Assembly: GCA_016709765.1 (NCBI GenBank)
Contig: JADJMD010000013.1
Coordinates: forward strand, 868,001-932,000
Length of the DNA: 64,000 nt
Reading direction: 5' to 3'
DNA from: Ignavibacteriales bacterium
GTDB taxonomy: Bacteria; Bacteroidota; Ignavibacteria; Ignavibacteriales; Ignavibacteriaceae
Numbering within the stretch: position 1 is the stretch's first letter; each line of letters begins with the position of its first letter. Below, piece by piece: positions 43,600 to 50,935 of the stretch. A model generated the notes under the pieces. It made no database searches. It was given only the letters and a program-made list of their open reading frames with translations, and had not been told where the DNA came from. The translations under genes were made by a program, and so were the position numbers.

Positions 43600-44454
43600 T
43601 TAACTTACCTTTATCTCTATTTTTTCTTCTCTTAAAATTTCCGCAGCTCTTTCCGGATGAATTAACTTTATGGCACCTGTTTTACATTTGTCAATTGGAA
43701 TTTTACTAAGATCAAGCGTATCGTAATTTATTTCAGGTAAAAAGTCTCGCATCTCAATTCCGCCATCGGATTTGCGCGCACAGATTCCGCAGCCAAAACA
43801 AGCAACATTACAAACTTCTTTTGATCTTTTAGGATCATCATGATTTTTACAGAATACAAATAACTCTCTGTCTTCGGGATGAATTTCAATTACTCCACGT
43901 GGGCAAGCTTCAACACATTGCCCGCAACCTGTACAAAGCTCTTCTACAACAACGGGCAAACCATTTTCATTCATAAATATTGCACCAAACTGACAAGCAT
44001 CAACACAATCACCGCCACCTAGACAACCATACAAACACATTTTATCTCCACCTGCAACAATTGTTTTTACAGAGCAGCTTTGTGGACCAAGATATTCAAC
44101 TCCTTCTTTTGTAACAGCTTCAATATTGCCGCCGTTACACAGAATTCTTGCAACAAGCTTAATACTTGCGGAACTTTCCATTCCCATTATTCTGGCAATT
44201 TCATCTACAACATCTTGTCCGCCAACAGGGCATCCAGTTATTTTTGCTTCACCGTTAACAACTTTAACTGCAAAATCATAACAACCTGCATTACCACAAG
44301 CACCGCAGTTTGCGTTTGGAAGAATATCATTTATTTCAGCAATTTTAGGATTTTCTTCAACACGCAATTTTTTGTCTGCAAAGGCAAGAGCGCCGGCAAA
44401 GATAAATCCCAGTCCGCCCATAGTGGTTATTGCTATTATTAATGTATAATCCAT
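43600..44454 (-). CDS. rnfB: Ion-translocating oxidoreductase subunit RnfB (ferredoxin-type)
   Basis: 284 residues from ATG 44454 (AAGGAA 7 bases upstream); the longer frame overlaps palindromic element B. One TM helix (about 3-25), then the Fe-S DUF binding motif NCGACGNAGC...GCP, and the ferredoxin domain with CVDACQFGAI and CTGCGQCVEACPRG. A further C-terminal Cys group (CNVACFGCGICARK) extends the cofactor set, as in the longer RnfB of Bacteroidota and Clostridia. It takes electrons from ferredoxin. In many genomes rnfB follows rnfA directly; here a NusG-II protein and apbE lie between. Confidence 0.93.
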   Translation of the reverse strand: MDYTLIIAITTMGGLGFIFAGALAFADKKLRVEENPKIAEINDILPNANCGACGNAGCYDFAVKVVNGEAKITGCPVGGQDVVDEIARIMGMESSASIKLVARILCNGGNIEAVTKEGVEYLGPQSCSVKTIVAGGDKMCLYGCLGGGDCVDACQFGAIFMNENGLPVVVEELCTGCGQCVEACPRGVIEIHPEDRELFVFCKNHDDPKRSKEVCNVACFGCGICARKSDGGIEMRDFLPEINYDTLDLSKIPIDKCKTGAIKLIHPERAAEILREEKIEIKVS

Positions 44455-44473
44455 TTTATTTTCCTTCTGCTTT

Positions 44474-44539
44474 GTCATGCTGAACTTGGTTCAGCATCTT
44501 TCAAATTCATCAAAGATCCCGAAACAAGTTCGAGATGAC
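44474..44539. repeat. Palindromic element B
   Basis: GTCATGCTGAACTTGGTTCAGCATC, spacer, then GATCCCGAAACAAGTTCGAGATGAC; two hairpins with GTCAT/ATGAC ends. Between apbE and rnfB. Nearly identical in its arms to element C (46304-46368). Confidence 0.85.
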
Positions 44540-44549
44540 CCCTAAGTAA

Positions 44550-45536
44550 TTACATTAAAAACTTTTTAAACCCAGTCGAGTAAAATATTTTTCCTTCAGA
44601 ATCAATTATCATTCCTTCGGTATCTATTAGACTTTCTATCAACTTCATTCCTTGATTTTTTCCCATCACAAAAACTGCAGTCGCAAGTGCATCTGCGAAA
44701 GCGTTGGATTTACTTATTATCGTTACACTCTGCAATCCTTTTGAGGGATAACCAGTTTTAGGATCAAGTATGTGATGATAACGAATCCCATCTTTTTCAA
44801 AATACTGTTCATAATCTCCGGAAGTTGCAACTGTATAATTATTAAGTTTTAATTTTTTAATAATCGAATTTGTTTCTCTAGGATGTTGAATACCAACAAC
44901 CCAATTATTACCAAGTGCGCTAATCTCACCGCCAGCATTTACAAGAGCTTCTTTTAATCCTGATTTTCTAAGAACATTCATTGCTTTATCAACAGCGTAA
45001 CCTTTTGCAATCGCCCCAAAGTTTAGTCCAACTATTCCTGTTTTTATAACCTGGTTATTACCAACAGCTTTAATTTTCTGCCATCCACTTTTAATTAATG
45101 CCGAATCAATTTCTGATTGAGACGGCAAATGTGGATTATCAGAATCAAACCCCCAGGTCTTTGTGAGATCATCAAGACTTACATCAAAACATCCATCAGA
45201 AATTTTTGTGATTGAATCACAAAGAACAATTAAACTAAAGATCTCAGGATCAACAGAGATAATTGAATCTGTTGAATAATTTATTTTCCATACAGGGCTT
45301 TCTTCATTATAAGTTGTAAACAAATCATCTATTCGTTTTACTTCAGCAAATGCTTGTGTAATTGCATCTTCAGCTTTTTTTTCGTCATCATCTCGGACTT
45401 GAATATCTACAACAGTTCCAAGAAGAATTTGAGTGTATTTAATTGTTTTGGTTTCATTATCATTGTTCCTGGCAATGAAAAACCCAATAAAAAAAAGAAC
45501 GATTACCAAAACACCATATGCAATTGCATTTTTCAA
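44550..45536 (-). CDS. apbE: FAD:protein FMN transferase ApbE
   Basis: 328 residues with an N-terminal TM/signal helix (about 5-22), so it faces the periplasm. Typical ApbE segments: KRIDDLFTTYNEESPV, LNFGAIAKGYAVDKAM, VNAGGEISALG, HHILDPKTGYP and SNAFADALATAVFVMG. It attaches FMN covalently to Thr in RnfG and RnfD, both encoded upstream in this run with their target motifs intact, giving a clear functional link. It starts right after the NusG-II gene (2-base gap). Confidence 0.93.
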   Translation of the reverse strand: MKNAIAYGVLVIVLFFIGFFIARNNDNETKTIKYTQILLGTVVDIQVRDDDEKKAEDAITQAFAEVKRIDDLFTTYNEESPVWKINYSTDSIISVDPEIFSLIVLCDSITKISDGCFDVSLDDLTKTWGFDSDNPHLPSQSEIDSALIKSGWQKIKAVGNNQVIKTGIVGLNFGAIAKGYAVDKAMNVLRKSGLKEALVNAGGEISALGNNWVVGIQHPRETNSIIKKLKLNNYTVATSGDYEQYFEKDGIRYHHILDPKTGYPSKGLQSVTIISKSNAFADALATAVFVMGKNQGMKLIESLIDTEGMIIDSEGKIFYSTGFKKFLM

Positions 45537-45537
45537 A

Positions 45538-46272
45538 TTAGACTAAAACTACTTTCACTAATACTTTGTTTGGCGCACAAGCTATTACATTTCCAACTCC
45601 ACTAGCAACAGTATGCTTACAAATTCCATGTCTGCAAGTTGAAGTATGAACTTGTGCAATTCCATTTTCTATCTTAAAACCTGTTTTACCTAGCGGACCA
45701 TCAACAAAAACATTTTTATAATTTTTATTTAACGATATTCTATCAACCAAACCTCTTTCATTCTCAATTACAATTTCTTTTCTGTTTGATTTAAATATTG
45801 AAGAAATTAAATCGCTTTCATTGTACTCTGCTGTAAAGAAATATTGTGCTTTTTTATTTTTTATATTTCTTCTGATGTTTTCTAATGCAGAAGTAAAATC
45901 ATCTAAAGCATAAATAGAATTATTCCCATCGCTTACTATAACATCCGAATCAATTTGCTTGTCTAATCTTTTAATTCTGTAAATAATTGATCCATTAGTA
46001 GAAAATGATTGTTTGTTTGCTTGTAAATCAAACCTATTGATTACTTCTCCAATTTTTGAATCAGAAATTACAATCGGCTGTGAATTACTTTTTACTTTAT
46101 TCTTAAATACTGAAACAAGATTGTTTATTACTTGTTCGTCTGCTGGGATAAACCCGTGCACCGCATAATAAACAGATTTAGAATTACCAGTTAACTTGCC
46201 TGTTGTGTATCCAGCACCGAGTGCAACAGAAGTTAGACCGGCAATCTTTAAAAAATTTCTTCGTGATATCAT
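45538..46272 (-). CDS. Tat-exported protein with C-terminal NusG domain II
   Basis: 244 residues. Twin-arginine signal ISRRNFLKIAG at the N-terminus. The middle (about 35-180) is unrecognised but carries two mixed alpha/beta segments (IVISDSKIGEVI, VDRISLNKNY). The C-terminal ~80 residues form the NusG-II domain (VFVDGPLGKTGFKI, STCRHGICKHT, ACAPNKVLVKVV). Its CRHGIC pair may bind a cofactor or form a disulphide. NusG-II proteins are regular neighbours of Rnf genes and apbE. Exact role unknown; possibly an Rnf assembly or redox accessory. Confidence 0.85.
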   Translation of the reverse strand: MISRRNFLKIAGLTSVALGAGYTTGKLTGNSKSVYYAVHGFIPADEQVINNLVSVFKNKVKSNSQPIVISDSKIGEVINRFDLQANKQSFSTNGSIIYRIKRLDKQIDSDVIVSDGNNSIYALDDFTSALENIRRNIKNKKAQYFFTAEYNESDLISSIFKSNRKEIVIENERGLVDRISLNKNYKNVFVDGPLGKTGFKIENGIAQVHTSTCRHGICKHTVASGVGNVIACAPNKVLVKVVLV

Positions 46273-46303
46273 TTTATCCTCAATAATAAATTCAGTTTAA
46301 TAA

Positions 46304-46368
46304 GTCATGCTGAACTTGTTTCAGCATCTCAAAGATTTAAATAGACCCCGAAACAAGTTCGGGATGAC
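46304..46368. repeat. Palindromic element C
   Basis: GTCATGCTGAACTTGTTTCAGCATC ... CCCCGAAACAAGTTCGGGATGAC. Between rnfA and the NusG-II gene. Shares both arms with element B with only a few substitutions. Confidence 0.85.
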
Positions 46369-46375
46369 TAAATAA

Positions 46376-46947
46376 TTAAATCATTCCCGCAAAGCCCATA
46401 AAAGCTAGTGCAAGAATTCCAGCTACAATTAATGTAATCGGCGCACCCCGAAATGGTTTTGGAACATCTGCCAGTTCAAGTTCTTCTCTTATTCCTGCCA
46501 TAATTACCAAGGCAAGCGTAAATCCGGCCCCTGCGCCAAATCCAAAAATTACACTTTCTAAAAAGTCATAACTTCTCATTGATGCTAAAAGTGCTAAACC
46601 AAGAATTGCACAGTTAGTCGTTATCAATGGAAGAAAAATTCAAGCGCTCTGTAAAGCGGCTGAGAAACTTTTTTGATCACCATCTCAACAAACTGAACAA
46701 GTGCGGCAATAACTAAAATGAAGGATGGAATTTGTAAAAATTCTAATTTGTACGGAACAAGAATCAAATTATAAAGAAGCCAGCTAACAATTGCCGTTAG
46801 TACCATTACAAATGTTGTGGCCATTCCCATTGAAATAGCGGAAGAAGTTTTGTTTGATACTCCGATGAACGGACAAATTCCAAGAAAGTATGATAGAACA
46901 AAGTTGTTAACTAATGCTGCTGAGATAAAAATTATTAGTAATTCCAT
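46376..46947 (-). pseudogene. rnfA: RnfA, frameshifted (one base short near 46641)
   Basis: Two frames of one gene: 46624-46947 encodes MELLIIFIS...PLYRALE then FFFH and a stop; 46376-46627 resumes at ITTNCAILGLALL. Full RnfA reads RALGIFLPLITTNC here. Adding a single base at the GG/G step (GCGCTTGGAATTTTTCTTCC instead of GCGCTTGAATTTTTCTTCC) restores one frame of about 190 residues, the normal RnfA length, with all six TM helices and ADVPKPFRG. The rest is intact with no other stop. So it is either a sequencing/assembly indel or a very young mutation. RnfA is a core membrane subunit. Confidence 0.85.
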
Positions 46948-46948
46948 T

Positions 46949-47641
46949 TTATACTCCAGCCTCTTTTAAAACTTCTTCTGTAATTTCTTCTCTTCCGGAT
47001 CTTTTATATTGAGCAATTAAAGATTCACGTTCTAAATTTTTCTTTCTTTCGATAAACATATTCGCAAACCCCATCATCAAACCAAGGGTTAAAAATGCTC
47101 CAGCCGGTAAAATCATTATTAACCAGGGTTCAAATCCATTTGGTAAAACCTGAAAACCCATAATTGTTCTTGATCCGATTATTTCTCTAACACTTCCGAG
47201 CACAAAAAGTGAAATTAAAAATCCAGCGCCGTTTCCAAGCGCATCTAAAACTGATCTTAACGGATTATTTTTTGACGCAAAAGCTTCTGCTCTGCCTAGA
47301 ATAATACAGTTTACAACTATAAGTGGAATGAAAGGACCGAGCGCTTTACTTAACTCCACAAACTGAGCTTTCATTACAAGATCTACAATTGTTACAAAGG
47401 TTGCTATGATAACAATGTATGATGCTATTCTAACCTGGTTAGGAATCCATTTTCGTACAAGCGAAATAAGCAAACTTGAAAATACAAGAACAAAAGTTGT
47501 GGCAAGCGCCATTGCAATTCCATTTATAGCTGAAACAGTAACAGCAAGTGTCGGACACATTCCAAGTATTTGCTTAAAAACTGGATTTGTTTCCCACAAG
47601 CCTTTTGTAAATTCTCTTAGGAGCGATACTTGTTTTTTCAT
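46949..47641 (-). CDS. rnfE: RnfE membrane subunit
   Basis: 230 residues, six TM helices. Motifs NPVFKQILGMCPTLAVT, NCIILGRAEAFASKNN and the long GNGAGFLISLFVLG helix fit RnfE/NqrD. It belongs to the ion-translocating channel with RnfA. The start overlaps the RnfG stop by 4 bases; rnfA begins 2 bases after its stop. The C-terminal polar tail (REEITEEVLKEAGV) is ordinary for the family. Confidence 0.94.
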   Translation of the reverse strand: MKKQVSLLREFTKGLWETNPVFKQILGMCPTLAVTVSAINGIAMALATTFVLVFSSLLISLVRKWIPNQVRIASYIVIIATFVTIVDLVMKAQFVELSKALGPFIPLIVVNCIILGRAEAFASKNNPLRSVLDALGNGAGFLISLFVLGSVREIIGSRTIMGFQVLPNGFEPWLIMILPAGAFLTLGLMMGFANMFIERKKNLERESLIAQYKRSGREEITEEVLKEAGV

Positions 47642-48201
47642 TTTAATGCTCCTTTGTTCTCAAGTTCTTTCAACTTGCCCACTCCTTCATTTACAATTGC
47701 CACAACAGAGCGTGATGAAATTGTTGCGCCGGTTATTGCCTTAACTTCATTTGGATTTGATGGTTCAACTCCTTTTATGAGCTTGATTGTTGGGGCAGGT
47801 ACTAATCCTTTGTACTGATCTTTATATGGCGGCTCAAGAATTTTTGTTCCAAGCCCGGGAGTTTCTGATTGCTCAAGCACTTCGATCGAAGTGATTTTGT
47901 TTAAATCTTCAGCAAGGCCAATCATCAATTTAATTTTTCCCTGAAAACCATTTCCGGAATAAACGAGTGAATATCCGACTGATGAATCTGCTTGATTAAA
48001 AACTTTATAAACTTCAAATCCTGAGTTTTTAATTTCTTCGTATCTTTTTCCATCAAGATGAACAAGATAAATAGCTCGTTCTGTTTCGGCTTTTTGATTA
48101 GCTGCGATCTTTGGTGCCGCCCAGTTATTAACCAGCGACAACGATCCGCCGGCAATGATTCCAATAATTGTCAGTGCTGCAACAATGTGAGTTACTTTCA
48201 T
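47638..48201 (-). CDS. rnfG: RnfG FMN-binding subunit
   Basis: 187 residues, one TM helix (about 5-24). The periplasmic FMN-binding domain ends with KAITGATISS, where T160 (of TGAT) is the covalent FMN attachment site. Other family blocks: ETPGLGTKI and QGKIKLMIGL. It passes electrons between RnfD and RnfE/RnfC in the complex. Overlaps rnfD and rnfE by 4 bases each. The attachment enzyme ApbE is encoded in the same gene run. Confidence 0.94.
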   Translation of the reverse strand: MKVTHIVAALTIIGIIAGGSLSLVNNWAAPKIAANQKAETERAIYLVHLDGKRYEEIKNSGFEVYKVFNQADSSVGYSLVYSGNGFQGKIKLMIGLAEDLNKITSIEVLEQSETPGLGTKILEPPYKDQYKGLVPAPTIKLIKGVEPSNPNEVKAITGATISSRSVVAIVNEGVGKLKELENKGALK

Positions 48202-49181
48202 TTCTTCTCCTCCTTAACAGCACCAAAAATTCTTGGAGTTGTATATCTGTTGATAAGAGGAACAAATCCATTCATAAATAAAATTGAGTACATAACTCCT
48301 TCGGGTAAGCCGCCGTATATTCTGATTACTATTAACACGAGAGAAATTCCTAATCCAAAAATCCACATGCCTTTATTTGTAATTGGGGATGAGACCCAAT
48401 CAGTTGCCATAAACATTGCACCGAAAAGAAAACTTCCTGCAAAGATGTGGAAAAGCGGAGAAGGGTTTTGCGGATTGATTAACCAGAATATTCCGCCAAA
48501 TAAAAACATTCCGATAATCATTGAAAGTGGAATTCGCCAGTTAACAATTCCAACTGCTATTAAAAATATTCCACCAAGCAAAACAGCTATTGCAGATGTT
48601 TCACCAAGTGAACCGCCAATATTTCCAATCATCAAGGGAGTTTGTGCTGTTAAAATTTTATCAAACTTAAATGCGGCCAGCGGAGTTGCGCTTGTAACAG
48701 CATCAACAGCAAAGTTTGGCTGAGTCCAGGTTGTAATCTGTACAGGAAAAGCAGCTTGCAAAAAAGCTCTTCCTACTAAAGCAGGATTAAAAATATTATA
48801 TCCCAATCCGCCAAAAATCTGCTTGCCTAATCCAATTGCAACAACGGAACCAATTGCAGTTGCTGATAAAGAAAAATTAGGCGGCAATGTTAAGGATAAA
48901 AGCAAACCTGTTAATGCTGCACTGCCATCAAACCAGGTAACTTGTTTTTTTCGTATTGATTGAATTGCGGCTTCTGTACCAACAGAAAAAATCACAGCCG
49001 TGATCATTATTACAGCCTGGTAAATTCCAAAGAATACCAATGCTGATGCAATGCAGGGAACGAGTGCAAGATTAACAAACCACATCACTTTTGATGTTGA
49101 CCACTTTGAATGCAAATGAGGTGATGTTGTTAAATCAAAGTGTACTGTTTTTTTTGTTTCTGTAATTGTAGCTGTTTCCAT
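48198..49181 (-). CDS. rnfD: RnfD membrane subunit with covalent flavin site
   Basis: 327 residues, about nine TM helices. TSATPLAAF (T166 expected to carry FMN), FNPALVGRAFL and GGIFWLINPQNPSPLFHIFAGSFLFGA fit RnfD/NqrB. It is the main membrane carrier of flavin and of the coupling ion path. The ATG is preceded by no strong ribosome site. Palindromic element D lies between its start and rnfC. Confidence 0.94.
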   Translation of the reverse strand: METATITETKKTVHFDLTTSPHLHSKWSTSKVMWFVNLALVPCIASALVFFGIYQAVIMITAVIFSVGTEAAIQSIRKKQVTWFDGSAALTGLLLSLTLPPNFSLSATAIGSVVAIGLGKQIFGGLGYNIFNPALVGRAFLQAAFPVQITTWTQPNFAVDAVTSATPLAAFKFDKILTAQTPLMIGNIGGSLGETSAIAVLLGGIFLIAVGIVNWRIPLSMIIGMFLFGGIFWLINPQNPSPLFHIFAGSFLFGAMFMATDWVSSPITNKGMWIFGLGISLVLIVIRIYGGLPEGVMYSILFMNGFVPLINRYTTPRIFGAVKEEKK

Positions 49182-49193
49182 ATTTTTTTTGAT

Positions 49194-49300
49194 GTCATCA
49201 CGAGTCCCGGGACAGCGGGAGGAAGTGATCTGTCATTATTTTAAATAACCTAATTTTATTTAAAGATTGCTTCACCGACTAAAGTCGGATTCGCATTGAC
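49194..49300. repeat. Palindromic element D
   Basis: Begins GTCATCACGAGTCCCGGGA and ends AGATTGCTTC...TTCGCATTGAC; the inner CCCGG..CGGGA and CGACTAAAGTCG stems form hairpins. Ends directly at the rnfC stop. A variant of the same GTCAT/ATTGAC-ended architecture as elements A-C and E. Confidence 0.65.
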
Positions 49301-50645
49301 TTACTTAGTTGCAGCTCTTTCCTTCTGCAAGTCTAAAACTTTTTGTTTGCCTAATCTTATCCACTGAACAAGAGGAATATTTGCCGGACAGGTGTAAGCA
49401 CAAGTTCCACATTCCATACAAACCGTTACTCCTGCTCCTTCCGCATCTTCAAATCTGTTTAGTTGTGAATATCTTGCAAGCTTTGTCGGCATTAAATTTA
49501 ATGGACAAGCGCCAACACACTGGCCGCATCGCAAGCAGGGCGTTTCCGGGTTTTCTGCAACTTCATCTTTTGTTAAAACTAAAATTCCAGATGTTGCTTT
49601 CATTACAGGTGCATAAATCGAACTGTGCAACGCCCATCATTGGGCCACCGACAACAATTTTTACTGCGTCTTCTGTTACTCCGCCGCAATAATCAATTAC
49701 ACTTTGAATTGAAGTACCAACAGGAACAATTAAATTTTTTGGATTCAGTATCCCTTTTCCGGAAACTGTCAATGCTGCCGTAATTAAAACTTCGCTTTTA
49801 ACTATGGCATCGTGGATAGCAATTGCAGTTCCGATATTTTGAATAACGGCACCAACATCCATAGGAAGTTTGCCCGGAGGAACTTCTTTACCTGTTACGG
49901 CTTTAATCAACATCTTTTCCGCGCCTTGCGGGTATTTTGTTTTTAATGATACAACTTCTAACCCGGGCTCAAACTTAATTTTGTTTGATAATAACTCAAT
50001 CGCTTCTGGTTTGTTATTTTCAATTCCAATTACTCCGCGTTTAACATCAAGAGCTTTCATTATTAATTTTAATCCTGATATCAAATCATCCGGGCGTTCA
50101 ATCATAAATCTGTAATCGCGGGTAAGATAAGGTTCACACTCACAGCCATTAAGAATCACCACATCAATTACTTTATCCTTAGGCGGAGTAAGTTTAACAG
50201 ATGTTGGAAAAGCTGCGCCGCCCTGTCCAACAATTCCACAAAGTGCTACTCTTTCTCTAATTTCATCGGGAGTAATTGCTTCAGGATTAAGACTTGGTAA
50301 AAGAAATTCTTTGGTTATTGATTCAGATTCTATCGTCCCATTTCGTTTTATTACAATTGAATCTTTTGGAAATCCGCTTGAAGTTTGTTCTTTGCCAACG
50401 CTCATAACTTTTCCTGCAACAGAAGAATGAACCGGAGCAGAAATAAATCCCTCTGCACTTGCAACAAGTTGCCCAACTGTAACTTCATCACCTTTTTTAA
50501 CTTGTGCAGAAGCTTCTTTACCAAGATGCTGCGAAAGTGGAAGAATAATTTGATCGGGCAGCGGAAAATATTCAAACTTAAGGTGCTCAGTTAGTTCTTT
50601 ATATTCTTTGGGATGAACCCCACCATGAAACGTTTTTGAACTCAT
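49301..50645 (-). pseudogene. rnfC: RnfC, frameshifted near 49613-49625
   Basis: N-part: 49563-50645 (ATG 50645) with FHGGVHPKEYK, the flavin/NADH domain with FISAPVHSSVAGKV, GIVGQGGAAFPTSVKL and VVGGPMMGVAQ. It then runs out of frame (FDLCTCNESN). The C-part is open on the next frame from APVMKATSGILVL, giving both 4Fe-4S sites CLRCGQCVGACPLN and CMECGTCAYTCPAN. Alignment to ordinary RnfC (GPMMG-AQ--LDAPV-K-TSGI) needs two extra bases, or one fewer, in CAGTTCGATTTATGCACC. Everything else is intact. RnfC is the NADH-facing subunit; first gene of the operon. Confidence 0.83.
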
Positions 50646-50935
50646 AAACAATCAATTCTACAAAGTTTTACAATTAGCAACATTGAATAAATAATAAATT
50701 AAAGCACAACGTTTTTTCTAAAAGTATGCCACTCAATTAAATATAAATGTTGTGTTTAAGTTGATAAAACGAAATTATTGATTGTTAATTGCAAAATGAA
50801 TTTTGCCAAATAATGGAAATAAAAACGTGTTTTCTAAGAAATGAAAAACGCCTCATCGGCGAGGGTTTAATTATAAATGCTCAACGTTCAATTAAATATT
50901 AAAACATTGAGCATTTAGTCTTAATGATTCAAAAA
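50646..50935. other. Intergenic region upstream of rnfC with a hairpin
   Basis: About 290 bases. Holds the probable rnfC promoter (leftward, near 50660-50780) and, at 50875-50916, AAATGCTCAA/TTGAGCATTT with a 22-base loop as a weak 3' end of the leftward gene to its right. No supported ORF. Confidence 0.45.
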
